Assembly: GCF_002879645.1 (NCBI RefSeq)
Contig: NZ_PNRE01000019.1
Span: 62,001-126,000, forward strand
Length of the DNA stretch: 64,000 nucleotides
From: Halomonas heilongjiangensis
Lineage (GTDB): Bacteria; Pseudomonadota; Gammaproteobacteria; Pseudomonadales; Halomonadaceae
Reading direction: 5' to 3'
Part shown: one piece after another, positions 34,738 to 43,054 of the stretch
How the letters are laid out: each line of letters starts with the position of its first letter
Numbering within the stretch: the first letter of the stretch is position 1
Made by a program: the position numbers and the translations under genes
The notes under the pieces: model-generated
What the model saw: the letters and a program-made list of their open reading frames with translations, nothing else
Database searches by the model: none
What the model was told of the DNA's origin: nothing

Positions 34738-34927
34738 GATCGAGGCCGGGCAGGCGGCGTGCCTCGCGCCCCGTGAGCGGGCTTTCATCATCGGCGGCTG
34801 GCCATCAAGCGTATGATCGGATAGATTTGCGGGTTTAATGGCATATCACAGCACGATCTTGCTGACAGGTATGTCTGATATAGATCAATACCGAATACAT
34901 ATCGATACAGACAACAACAGGTGATTC
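34738..34927. promoter_or_regulatory. AT-rich leader of the NSS symporter gene
   Basis: About 190 bp, turning AT-rich after 34810. It contains GACA-GGTA-TGTC (34864-34875) and TGTCTG (34872) facing CAGACA (34908-34913), which may be operator half-sites. No clear -35/-10 pair is assigned. Confidence 0.35.
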
Positions 34928-36268
34928 ATGTCGAAACTCGCACATGCACAGTGGTCGTCGAAGATGACCTTCGTGCTCGCCGCGGCCGGCTCTGCGGTGG
35001 GGCTGGGCAATATCTGGCGTTTCTCCTACATGGTCGGCGACAGCGGAGGCGCCGCCTTCGTGCTGGTCTACCTGATCTGCGTGGCGGTGGTCGGCATGCC
35101 GATCCTGGTCGCCGAGTGGCTGATCGGCCGCCGCGCCCAGAAGAATCCCGTCAACGCCATGGCGGAACTGGCCGGCCAGAGTGGCCAGCCGCGGGCCTGG
35201 GCGCTGCTGGGGGCCAGCGGGATACTGGCCGCCTTCCTGATCCTCTCCTTCTACAGCGTGATCGGCGGTTGGTCGCTCTCCTATACCCTGAATTCGGTGA
35301 TCGGCACCTTCACCGGCCAGGATGCCGATGGGGTGAGCGCCATCTTCGGCAACCTGCTGGCCAGCCCCGGCGTGCTGCTGCTGTGGCACACGGCCTTCAT
35401 GGCGCTGGTGGTGTGGATCGTCGCCCGGGGCGTGACCAAGGGCCTGGAGGGGGCGGTGCGCACCATGATGCCGGCCCTGGTGGTGCTGATGCTGATCCTG
35501 GTCGGCTACGGCATGACCACCGGCCACTTCGGCGAGGCGCTGGCCTTCATGTTCCGTCCCGACTGGAGTGCCCTCACCGGCGGCGTGGTACTGGCCGCCA
35601 TGGGCCAGGCCTTCTTCACCCTGTCGCTGGGCATGGGCATCATGATGGCCTACGGCTCCTACCTGGGGGAGGAGGTCAACCTGCTCGGCACCGCGCGCAC
35701 GGTGATCATCCTCGATACCGTGATCGCGTTGCTGGCGGGCCTGGCGATCTTCCCCATCGTGTTCGCCAACGGGTTGAGTGCCGGCGAAGGCCCGGGGTTG
35801 ATCTTCGTCACCCTGCCGCTGGCCTTCGGCAACATGACCGGCGGCACCCTGCTCGGCCTGATGTTCTTCCTGCTGCTGACCTTCGCGGCCCTGACCTCGG
35901 CGATTTCGCTGCTCGAGCCGGTGGTGGAATTCGTCGAGGAGCGCACGCCGCTGTCCCGGGTGATGGCCACCCTGGCCGGCGGCGCGGCGGTCTGGGCGCT
36001 GGGCATCGCGGCGCTGATGTCGTTCAATGTCTGGGACGTGCCGGTGCTGTTCGGCCTCAACGTCTTCGACCTGCTGGACACCTTCACCAGCAAGATCCTG
36101 CTGCCGTTGACCGGCCTGGGCGCGATCGTCTTCGTCGCCTGGTGTCTGGAGCGCAAGAGCGTGGCCGCCGAGCTGAATCTCGCCGGTGGTGCCGAGAAAC
36201 TCTGGCACCTGGTGGCGCGCTACGTGGCGCCCATCGGCGTGATCCTGGTCTTCGTCTCCAGCCTGTGA
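34928..36268 (+). CDS. Sodium-dependent amino-acid symporter, NSS/SNF family
   Basis: A 446-residue protein with about 11 membrane helices and the NSS hallmark AAAGSAVGLGNIWRFSY in helix 1, forming the Na+ and substrate sites. Later segments AMGQAFFTLSLGMGIMMAYGSY and FFLLLTFAALTSAISLLEP match bacterial MhsT/LeuT-type transporters with 11 helices. The likely substrate is a neutral or aromatic amino acid, but cannot be fixed. It stands alone, with its own leader. Confidence 0.9.
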   Translation: MSKLAHAQWSSKMTFVLAAAGSAVGLGNIWRFSYMVGDSGGAAFVLVYLICVAVVGMPILVAEWLIGRRAQKNPVNAMAELAGQSGQPRAWALLGASGILAAFLILSFYSVIGGWSLSYTLNSVIGTFTGQDADGVSAIFGNLLASPGVLLLWHTAFMALVVWIVARGVTKGLEGAVRTMMPALVVLMLILVGYGMTTGHFGEALAFMFRPDWSALTGGVVLAAMGQAFFTLSLGMGIMMAYGSYLGEEVNLLGTARTVIILDTVIALLAGLAIFPIVFANGLSAGEGPGLIFVTLPLAFGNMTGGTLLGLMFFLLLTFAALTSAISLLEPVVEFVEERTPLSRVMATLAGGAAVWALGIAALMSFNVWDVPVLFGLNVFDLLDTFTSKILLPLTGLGAIVFVAWCLERKSVAAELNLAGGAEKLWHLVARYVAPIGVILVFVSSL

Positions 36269-36322
36269 GGCGTCCAGGGATCGAGACGAGCGGCTGAGGT
36301 AACGGGGGCAAGTGCCCCGGCG

Positions 36323-36342
36323 AGCCCCGCCCCGGCGGGGTT
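36323..36342. terminator. GC-rich hairpin between convergent genes
   Basis: AGCCCCGCC pairs with GGCGGGGTT around a 2-base centre; a second hairpin CGACCCG-TCA-CGGGTCG follows at 36364-36380. Both lie between the convergent NSS gene and a small minus-strand gene. Neither has a U-run, so terminator function is tentative. Confidence 0.4.
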
Positions 36343-36386
36343 CGCTGATTCTGGGGGCTTCCTCGACCCGTCACGGGTCGGGGCGT

Positions 36387-36602
36387 TCAGTGCATCTCGT
36401 CCTCGGCCAGTTCGTCCTCGGGCAACGGGGCGATGTCCCGGGACAGACGCTTGAACTCGTTGTGCAGCTCGATGCCGCGGCGGGCGCGTAGGTTGCGCTG
36501 GGCGGCGGTCCGTGAGCGTTGCTCGTGTTCGGCGACCTGCATGCTCATGAAGATGTCGAGAAGTTCACTCTTCAGGGAGGTTAACCGTTCGACATTGCGC
36601 AT
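36387..36602 (-). CDS. Small acidic-tailed conserved protein (PA3496-like?)
   Basis: A 71-residue soluble protein with a basic middle (RTAAQRNLRARRGIELHNEFKRL, split here) and an acidic tail (EDELAEDEMH). The R-x-x-I-E...E-x-KRL pattern recalls the small PA3496 family, but this is a weak resemblance. ATG 36602 is chosen since GGAGAG lies 6 bases upstream; an in-frame extension to 36662 lacks a ribosome site. On the minus strand a TATAGT box lies about 70 bp upstream. Confidence 0.55.
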   Translation of the reverse strand: MRNVERLTSLKSELLDIFMSMQVAEHEQRSRTAAQRNLRARRGIELHNEFKRLSRDIAPLPEDELAEDEMH

Positions 36603-36875
36603 GATCGACTCTCCTGTCTGCAGTGAATGTGCCGGCATCATGGACGCTGCGCGACACTGCAATTCTTACTATACCTCACTTGACAGAATGATGACGACGT
36701 GGGCCGGTCGGAGACAACGCTGTGCCAACGCAAGGCCAGGCAGGCGGTTCCCGGGCAGAATGCCGCGGCCAGTGCGCATCGCCCTTCGGCTTGGGGCATA
36801 CTGTGACCATGAACCCGCCATCGTTTTCGTCGCTTCGCCCCCCGGGGGTGGCGACCCGCAAGCAAGGAGTTCCGC

Positions 36876-37739
36876 GTGAGCCGCGCCCTGTTCGATGAGA
36901 TGAGACGTCGCATGGAGCACTTCCGCCGCTCCGAGCAGAAGGTCGCGCGCTTCGTGCTGCGCAACCCCGAGGAAGTCATCCACATGCGCATCGTCGACCT
37001 GGCCACCGAGGCCAAGGTCAGCGAGCCGACGGTGGTGCGCTTCTGCCGCGCCCTGGGCTGCAACGGTTTCCAGGACTTCAAGCTCAAGCTCGCCCAGATG
37101 CTGGCCACCGGCAGCCAGTTCGCCCAGTTCTCGATGAACGACAGCGACTCGGTGGCGGAATTCTCCCACAGTATCTTCGACTCCACCGTGGGTACCCTGC
37201 TGTCGGTGCGCGACCGACTCGACAACGAGGCGTTGAGCCGTGCGATCAACGCCCTGGCCATGGCCAACCGCGTCGAATTCTACGGCTTCGGCGCCTCCGG
37301 CGCGGTGGCCTTCGACGCCCAGCACAAGTTCTTCCGCCTGCAGATCTCCACCGCCGCCTATGCCGACCCGCACATGCAGAACATGTCGGCGGTGACCCTG
37401 GGCGACGGTGACGTGGTGGTGGCGATCTCCCAGACCGGCCGCACCCGGGCGCTGGTGGCCAGCGTGCGCCTGGCCCGCGAGGCCGGGGCCACGGTGATCG
37501 GGCTGTGTCCCAGCGGCTCGCCGCTGGCCGAGGAGGTCACCCTGCCGCTCTACATCGACGTCCACGAGGACACCGAGATCTACACACCGATGAGTTCGCG
37601 CATCGCCCACCTGGTGCTGGTCGACGTGCTCGCCGTGGGGGTGGCCAAGACCCGCGGACCCAAGCTCGCCGAGCAGCTCAAGGCGGTGAAGAAGAGCCTC
37701 ACCCCGCTGCGCTTTCCCGAACAGGAAGGCAAGCCGTAG
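36876..37739 (+). CDS. hexR: HexR-type regulator (RpiR family)
   Basis: The 287-residue protein has an N-terminal RpiR helix-turn-helix (DLATEAKVSEPTVVRFCRALG, the recognition part being SEPTVVRFCR) and a C-terminal SIS sugar-phosphate domain (FYGFGASGAVA, VVAISQTGRTRALV). The close match to Pseudomonas HexR suggests it controls glucose catabolism genes (zwf, edd, gap) in response to KDPG, though none of those is nearby. GTG 36876 has AAGGAG six bases upstream. Confidence 0.85.
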   Translation: MSRALFDEMRRRMEHFRRSEQKVARFVLRNPEEVIHMRIVDLATEAKVSEPTVVRFCRALGCNGFQDFKLKLAQMLATGSQFAQFSMNDSDSVAEFSHSIFDSTVGTLLSVRDRLDNEALSRAINALAMANRVEFYGFGASGAVAFDAQHKFFRLQISTAAYADPHMQNMSAVTLGDGDVVVAISQTGRTRALVASVRLAREAGATVIGLCPSGSPLAEEVTLPLYIDVHEDTEIYTPMSSRIAHLVLVDVLAVGVAKTRGPKLAEQLKAVKKSLTPLRFPEQEGKP

Positions 37740-37760
37740 CCACCTGAAGACGCGGCTTTC

Positions 37761-37855
37761 CCGGCGACAGGTCGATGCGGAGGCGCTGTGAACCCATCCT
37801 TGGGCGCTACATTCGTCATCCCTGACGAATGACCTCCGCTTCGACCTGTCCCCGG
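37761..37855. repeat. 95-bp composite palindrome, REP/BIME- or MITE-like
   Basis: Two outer arms of 23 bases (37761-37783 and 37833-37855) are inverted copies with two mismatches; their shared core is ACAGGTCGA and GCGGAGG. Inside lies a perfect hairpin ATTCGTCA-TCCC-TGACGAAT (37811-37830) and the partial dyad CCCATCCTTGGG (37794-37805). It fills the gap between hexR and uvrD. The structure is visible; repeat status is inferred, since this window holds only one copy. Confidence 0.7.
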
Positions 37856-37931
37856 CGCCGCTCGCCGCGATGATTGGGCTGGCTGATATGCTAAGCTGGG
37901 TCTCCATTTTCGACCCGGCTTTCCCCGCACC

Positions 37932-40139
37932 ATGGACGACGTCACGGCGATTCTCGACCACCTGAACACCGCCCAGCGCGAGGCGGTCAGCGCCCCCCAG
38001 GGCAACATGCTGGTGCTGGCCGGCGCCGGTTCCGGCAAGACCCGGGTGCTGGTGCATCGCATCGCCTGGCTGATGCAGGCCGAGGGGCTCTCGCCCTATG
38101 CGGTGCTCGCCGTGACCTTCACCAACAAGGCGGCCCGCGAGATGCGCACCCGCCTCGAGGCACTGCTCGGCCTGTCGCTGCGCAACGTCTGGGTCGGCAC
38201 CTTCCACTCCATCGCCCACCGCCTGCTGCGTACCCACTGGCAGGACGCGCGACTGCCCCAGCACTTCCAGATCATCGACTCGGACGACCAGCTGCGGTTG
38301 ATCAAGCGCCTGCTCAAGGATCACCGCATCGACGACGAACGCTTCCCGCCGCGCCAGGTGCAGTCGTTCATCTCGGGGTGCAAGGAGGAGGGGCTGCGCC
38401 CCCATCAGGTCGACGCCCATGGCGACGCCTACATGGGGCAGATGGTCGAGCTCTACGAGCACTATCAGCTGACCTGCGAGCGGGGCGGGCTGGTCGACTT
38501 CGGCGAGCTGCTGCTGCGGAGCCTGGAGCTGCTGCGCGACACTCCCGCGCTGCTCGCCCACTACCAGGAGCGCTTCGCCCACGTGCTGGTCGACGAGTTC
38601 CAGGACACCAACACCCTGCAGTACGCCTGGCTCAAGCTGCTCTCAGGGATGAAGACGCCGATGACGGTGGTCGGCGACGACGACCAGTCGATCTACGGCT
38701 GGCGCGGCGCCCGGGTCGAGAACATTCGCCGCTTCGAGCAGGAGTTCCGCGATACCCGCACCGTGCGCCTGGAGCAGAACTACCGCTCCACCAGCGCCAT
38801 CCTCGACGCCGCCAACGCCCTGATCAGCCACAACACCTCGCGCATGGGCAAGGAGCTGTGGACCGCCGGCAGTCGCGGCGAGCCGATCTCGGTCTATGCG
38901 GGCTTCAATGATCTCGATGAAGCCCGCTTCATCGTCGATACGATCAGGGAGAAGGTGAACGAGGGCCACGCTCGCCGCGAGATCGCCATTCTCTATCGCT
39001 CCAACGCCCAGTCCCGGGTGCTCGAGGAGACCCTGATCCGCCAGGGCGTCCCCTACCGTATCTACGGTGGCCAGCGCTTCTACGAGCGGCTCGAGATCAA
39101 GAACGCCCTGGCCTACCTGCGACTGCTGCTCAACCGCGACGACGACGCCTCGCTCGAGCGGGTGATCAACGTCCCGGCCCGGGGCATCGGCACCCGCACC
39201 GTGGAGCTCCTGCGCGAGCGTGCCCGGCACACCGGGGTCTCGCTGTGGCAGGCGCTGCACGACGGCCTCGGTGACGCCTCGCTCAGGGGCCGGGCCGGCA
39301 CGGCGGTGAAGGCCTTCGCCGACCTGATCGAGCGGCTCGACAACGACACCGCCGGGCTGGCACTCCACGAGATCATCGACCACGTCAACGAGGTCTCCGG
39401 GCTGGTCGAGCACCACCGCAGCGAGAAGGGCGAGAAGGGCCAGGCGAGGGTCGAGAACCTCGAGGAACTGGTCACGGCGGCCCGTGCCTTCACCCAGGGC
39501 GAGGCCCTGGACCCGCCCGTGGCCGGCGAGGGGGCCGTGGCGCTGGAGGCCTTCCTCGCCGAGGCGGCGCTCAACGCCGGCGACCACGAGGCCGACGACT
39601 TCGAGGACTGCGTGCAGCTGATGACCCTGCACTCGGCCAAAGGGCTGGAGTTCCCGGTGGTGTTCATTGCCGGGGTCGAGGAGGGGCTGTTTCCCCACCG
39701 CATGTCCATCGAGGAGCCGGGACGCCTCGAGGAGGAGCGTCGGCTCTGCTACGTGGGCCTGACCCGCGCCATGCGCAAGCTCTACCTGACCCACGCCGAA
39801 CTGCGCCGCCTGCACGGCAAGGAGACCTTCCAGCGGCCGTCGCGCTTCCTGCGCGAGCTCCCCGAGGAGCACCTCGAGGAGGTGCGCCTGCGCGGGCAGA
39901 TCTCGCGGCCGGTGACCGCCAGCCGCCCGGCCGTGGGCCTCTCGCGTCAGACCTCGGTCAACGGTGGCGGCGACCTGCCGAGCCTGAGCCTCGGGCAGCG
40001 GGTCCAACACCCGGTGTTCGGCGAGGGGGTGATTCTCAACGCCGAGGGTGAGGGCGAGCGTGCCCGGGTGCAGGTCAGCTTCGAGGGTGAGGGCGACAAG
40101 TGGCTGGTGCTGGGCTTCGCCAAGCTGACGCCGCTGTAG
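37932..40139 (+). CDS. uvrD: DNA helicase II UvrD
   Basis: The 735-residue SF1A helicase has Walker A GAGSGKT (31-37), Walker B VLVDEFQDTN, GDDDQSIYGWRGA, QNYRST and LMTLHSAKGLEF. It unwinds DNA 3' to 5' in mismatch and excision repair. The C-terminal tail with HPVFGEGVILN is the UvrD tudor-like region. Length agrees with UvrD rather than Rep or PcrA. I see no LexA box upstream. Confidence 0.94.
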   Translation: MDDVTAILDHLNTAQREAVSAPQGNMLVLAGAGSGKTRVLVHRIAWLMQAEGLSPYAVLAVTFTNKAAREMRTRLEALLGLSLRNVWVGTFHSIAHRLLRTHWQDARLPQHFQIIDSDDQLRLIKRLLKDHRIDDERFPPRQVQSFISGCKEEGLRPHQVDAHGDAYMGQMVELYEHYQLTCERGGLVDFGELLLRSLELLRDTPALLAHYQERFAHVLVDEFQDTNTLQYAWLKLLSGMKTPMTVVGDDDQSIYGWRGARVENIRRFEQEFRDTRTVRLEQNYRSTSAILDAANALISHNTSRMGKELWTAGSRGEPISVYAGFNDLDEARFIVDTIREKVNEGHARREIAILYRSNAQSRVLEETLIRQGVPYRIYGGQRFYERLEIKNALAYLRLLLNRDDDASLERVINVPARGIGTRTVELLRERARHTGVSLWQALHDGLGDASLRGRAGTAVKAFADLIERLDNDTAGLALHEIIDHVNEVSGLVEHHRSEKGEKGQARVENLEELVTAARAFTQGEALDPPVAGEGAVALEAFLAEAALNAGDHEADDFEDCVQLMTLHSAKGLEFPVVFIAGVEEGLFPHRMSIEEPGRLEEERRLCYVGLTRAMRKLYLTHAELRRLHGKETFQRPSRFLRELPEEHLEEVRLRGQISRPVTASRPAVGLSRQTSVNGGGDLPSLSLGQRVQHPVFGEGVILNAEGEGERARVQVSFEGEGDKWLVLGFAKLTPL

Positions 40140-40157
40140 GCATCGACCGAGTTTCCG

Positions 40158-40173
40158 TTGACGTCCACGTCAA
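40158..40173. promoter_or_regulatory. Perfect 16-bp palindrome, probable operator
   Basis: TTGACGT-CC-ACGTCAA is an exact inverted repeat of 7-base arms, 10 bases upstream of a possible -35 box (TTGCCG, 40184) with CATACT at 40208 after 18 bases. It precedes the TRAP binding-protein gene. The regulator is unknown. Confidence 0.5.
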
Positions 40174-40313
40174 AGGGCCGCGCTTGCCGGGCAATTCAGC
40201 ATTGAAGCATACTCACTGGCGGACATACCGCGCTTCGGGAACCGCTGATTCATCGCTCGAGCGGCTCCCGGGATGAGCTCGGATCAGAACAATCACCAGG
40301 AGTCACGCTCGCC

Positions 40314-41414
40314 ATGCAACGCCGTCTTTTTCTCAAGAACAGCCTCAAGACCGTGGGTCTCGGTGCCGCCGGTGTCGTCGCCGCGCCTTTCGTTTCCACC
40401 GCCAAGGCCCAGGAGACCATCACCTGGGACATGGTGACCTCCTGGCCGAAGAACTTCCCCGCCCTGGGCACCGGCGCCAACGACTTCGCCGAGCGCATCG
40501 AGAAGCTCTCCAACGGTCGCATGCGCATTCGCGTGCACGGGGCCGGCGAGCTGGTACCGGCGCTGGAGGTCTTCGATGCGGTCGCCGCCGGCACCGCCGA
40601 GATGGGCCACTCCGCCTCCTACTATTGGCGCGGCAAGGTCGCGGCCTCCCAGTTCTTCACCGCCGTGCCCTTCGGCATGAACACCACCGAGACCAACGCC
40701 TGGCTCTACCACGGCGGCGGTCAGGAACTGTGGGACGAGGTCTACGCCAAGCACAACCTCAAGCCGTTCCCGGTGGGCAACACCGGTACCCAGATGGCCG
40801 GCTGGTTCAAGAAGGAGATCAACTCGCTCGCGGACATGCAGGGCCTCAAGCTGCGGCTGCCGGGCCTGGCCGGCGAGGCGATGAACGGCATCGGCGTCAC
40901 CACGGTGAACATGCCCGGCGGCGAGATCTTCACCTCCATGCAGACCGGCGTGCTCGACGCCGCCGATTGGGTCGGCCCCTACAACGACCTGGCCTTCGGC
41001 CTGCATCAGGTGGCCGACTACTACTACACGTCGGTGTGGAACGAGCCCAGTGCGATCCTGGAAGGGACCGTCAACCTGGATGCCTGGAACGCCCTGCCCG
41101 ACGATCTCAAGGACGTGGTGCGCGAAGCCGCCAAGGCCTCGAACCTGTCGATGATCAGCGAATTCGCCTATCGCAATGCCCAGGCCCTGGACACCCTGGT
41201 CAACGAGCATGGCGTACAACTGCGCACCTTCCCGGAGGACGTCATGGCGGCGCTCTATGACTCCTCCATGGAAGCGATCCAGGCGCAGGTCGACAGCGAC
41301 CCGGACTCGGCCAAGGTCTACGAGTCCTATCTCGCCTTCCAGAAGCTGGTGCGGCCGTTCAGCGACATCGGTGAATACTCCTACCTGAAGGGGCGAGATG
41401 CGGTAGGGATGTGA
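40314..41414 (+). CDS. TRAP transporter solute-binding protein, Tat-exported (TakP/DctP type)
   Basis: The 366-residue protein begins with a twin-arginine signal (QRRLFLKNSLK then GLGAAGVVAAPF and AKA cleavage), followed by the DctP-family fold: DMVTSWPKNFPALGTGA, LRLPGLAGEAMNGIGVTTVNMPGGEIF, DAADWVGPYND. This pattern resembles TakP-like receptors for 2-oxo acids. No DctQ or DctM membrane genes are adjacent, so the partner is unlinked. A palindromic operator-like site precedes the gene. Confidence 0.87.
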   Translation: MQRRLFLKNSLKTVGLGAAGVVAAPFVSTAKAQETITWDMVTSWPKNFPALGTGANDFAERIEKLSNGRMRIRVHGAGELVPALEVFDAVAAGTAEMGHSASYYWRGKVAASQFFTAVPFGMNTTETNAWLYHGGGQELWDEVYAKHNLKPFPVGNTGTQMAGWFKKEINSLADMQGLKLRLPGLAGEAMNGIGVTTVNMPGGEIFTSMQTGVLDAADWVGPYNDLAFGLHQVADYYYTSVWNEPSAILEGTVNLDAWNALPDDLKDVVREAAKASNLSMISEFAYRNAQALDTLVNEHGVQLRTFPEDVMAALYDSSMEAIQAQVDSDPDSAKVYESYLAFQKLVRPFSDIGEYSYLKGRDAVGM

Positions 41415-41436
41415 CCGCCGGCGGGTCGCTCAAGCT

Positions 41437-41461
41437 CATGGGCGCCCAGGTGGCGCCCATG
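41437..41461. terminator. Bidirectional hairpin between TRAP receptor and thioesterase genes
   Basis: A perfect 10-bp stem CATGGGCGCC / GGCGCCCATG with a 5-base loop sits between two convergent genes. There is no T-run on either side. Confidence 0.5.
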
Positions 41462-41475
41462 CTCGGTCATGGGGG

Positions 41476-41883
41476 TCAGTCGTTCTGGCGTACGGCGCGG
41501 ATGCGGCCGTTGTCGTCCAGCGCCACCATCACGAAGCGCGCCTCGGTGACCTTGTGCAGCTCGTCCGGGTCGCGCTCCTGGGGCGAGCGGATCCACACCT
41601 CCACGTCGATCTTGATCGAGCTGTGGCCGATCTCGCGCACGGTGGTGAAGATGTTGACCATCGAGCCGACGCGTACCGGGCAGAGGAAGTCCATGGCCTC
41701 GATGGCCACGGTGGCGGTGCGGCCGCGGGCCTCGCGGCCGGCGGCCAGCTCGGCGGCCTGATCCATGCGGGCGACCAGCCAGCCACCGGCGATATCGCCG
41801 TGGAGGTTGGTATCCTGGCGGCTCGCCAGCAGCTTGAGGGTCAACTGGCCCTGGGGGGCGGGTACATCATCGAGTTCGGTCAT
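41476..41883 (-). CDS. Hotdog-fold acyl-CoA thioesterase, YciA-like
   Basis: A 135-residue protein with the YciA-type hotdog signature: ASRQDTNLHGDIAGGWLVARMDQAAELAA, and VAIEAMDFLCPVRVGS, shown here in parts. YciA hydrolyses many acyl-CoAs. Length is close to E. coli YciA. ATG 41883 is used because an upstream in-frame start at 41967 adds non-family residues; the ribosome site is weak. Confidence 0.85.
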   Translation of the reverse strand: MTELDDVPAPQGQLTLKLLASRQDTNLHGDIAGGWLVARMDQAAELAAGREARGRTATVAIEAMDFLCPVRVGSMVNIFTTVREIGHSSIKIDVEVWIRSPQERDPDELHKVTEARFVMVALDDNGRIRAVRQND

Positions 41884-42044
41884 GATGGGCGTCTGCCTGA
41901 CTTGTTGTTGTGCAATTCCATGAGGGTAGTTGCCGGTCGACGGTGGCAGGCCGGTCAACAGCGGCATGGTATACGCTGGACGTGCCTCGTCACCAGTATT
42001 GCGACATCATGACTCGCCCCAGGGGGCGTTTCTCGGGAGGCAGC

Positions 42045-42989
42045 ATGCTACGACGCGGGAAGGTACGACGCCGCTGGCTGGGTGTCCTGATGCTGGTGCT
42101 GACGATGCCCATGGCCATGGCCGACGAAGTGGTGGGCACCCTGGGGGCGGTCGGGTCGGATACCCTGGCCGGGCTGATGCTGCGTTGGGGGGAACAACTC
42201 ACCGACCGGCATCCCGGCGTCCGACTGCAGCTGCAGGCCAGCGGCTCCGCCAGTGCCCCGCCGGCGCTGATGGCGGGCACGACACGGCTGGGGCCCATGT
42301 CCCGGGCCATGTCCGACGCCGAACGCGGCGACTTCGTCGAGCACCATGGCTATCCCCCGGTAGCGATCGAGGTCGCGCGGGATGCCCTGGTGGTGGTGGT
42401 ACATCGCCACAACCCACTGGAGGGCCTGCGTCTCACCGAGGTGGATGCGATCTTCTCGGATACCCGCCGCTGCGGTGGTGAGCAGGCCATCACCCGTTGG
42501 CGCGAGCTGGGCATCGAGCGACCGGATGGGCCGCTCGCGCTGCATGGCCGCAATGCCGCCTCGGGCACCTACGGGCTGTTCAGGCAACGCGCGCTGTGCA
42601 ACGGCGACTTCCGGGTCCGCCTCGACGAGCATCCCGGCTCGGCGGCGGTGGTGGCGGCGGTGGCGGCGTCGCCGCGCGCCATCGGCTACGCCGGCCGCAA
42701 CCACCTCACGGCGGGGGTTCGCGCCCTGACCCTGGTCGATGCCGAGGGTAACGCCTACCGTCCGGACCCCGAGCGCGTTCGCCAGGGCGACTACCCCCTC
42801 TCCCGGACCCTCTACCTCTATCTCAACCTGCCCCCGGGCCAGGCGCTGCCCGGCCCCGAGCGCGCCTTCGTCGAGCTGATCCTCTCGCCCGAAGGGCAGG
42901 AGACGGTAACCGAACTCGGCTTCGTCGCCCTGCCCCAGGCGACCCTGGAACGCCAGCGCCGACGGCTGGGGTTGAACGATGCCCCCTGA
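42045..42989 (+). CDS. pstS: Phosphate ABC transporter binding protein, PstS-like
   Basis: The 314-residue protein has a signal peptide (basic start, WLGVLMLVLTMPMAMA, cut about residue 26), then the phosphate-binding segments GSDTLAGLM, ASGSASAPPALM, MSRAMSD and NAASGTYGLFRQ. It is shorter and more divergent than E. coli PstS but belongs to the same family and heads the pst cluster. ATG 42045 (GGGAGG four bases upstream) is used rather than ATG 42009. The main Pho box is downstream of it, before pstC. Confidence 0.85.
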   Translation: MLRRGKVRRRWLGVLMLVLTMPMAMADEVVGTLGAVGSDTLAGLMLRWGEQLTDRHPGVRLQLQASGSASAPPALMAGTTRLGPMSRAMSDAERGDFVEHHGYPPVAIEVARDALVVVVHRHNPLEGLRLTEVDAIFSDTRRCGGEQAITRWRELGIERPDGPLALHGRNAASGTYGLFRQRALCNGDFRVRLDEHPGSAAVVAAVAASPRAIGYAGRNHLTAGVRALTLVDAEGNAYRPDPERVRQGDYPLSRTLYLYLNLPPGQALPGPERAFVELILSPEGQETVTELGFVALPQATLERQRRRLGLNDAP

Positions 42990-42991
42990 CC

Positions 42992-43025
42992 CTGTCACGG
43001 GAATGTCATGATTCTGTCGTATTCT
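42992..43025 (+). promoter_or_regulatory. Pho box and promoter of pstC-pstA-pstB-phoU
   Basis: Three 11-bp direct repeats in a row (CTGTCACGGGA, ATGTCATGATT, CTGTCGTATTC) fit the PhoB consensus CTGTCAT-N4. The first two form an 18-bp box (42992-43009), then 10 bases, then TATTCT at 43020-43025 as -10, the standard PhoB-activated layout. It starts 3 bp after the pstS stop. Confidence 0.8.
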
Positions 43026-43054
43026 GCTGGTGCAACTCCTCGAAGGCCGTGGCC

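Noticed and set aside
37856..37931. LexA box before uvrD
   Set aside because: No CTGT-N8-ACAG match in the leader.
43049..43054. GTG start for PstC two codons upstream
   Set aside because: It would leave only two bases after the AAGG ribosome site; ATG 43055 has proper spacing.
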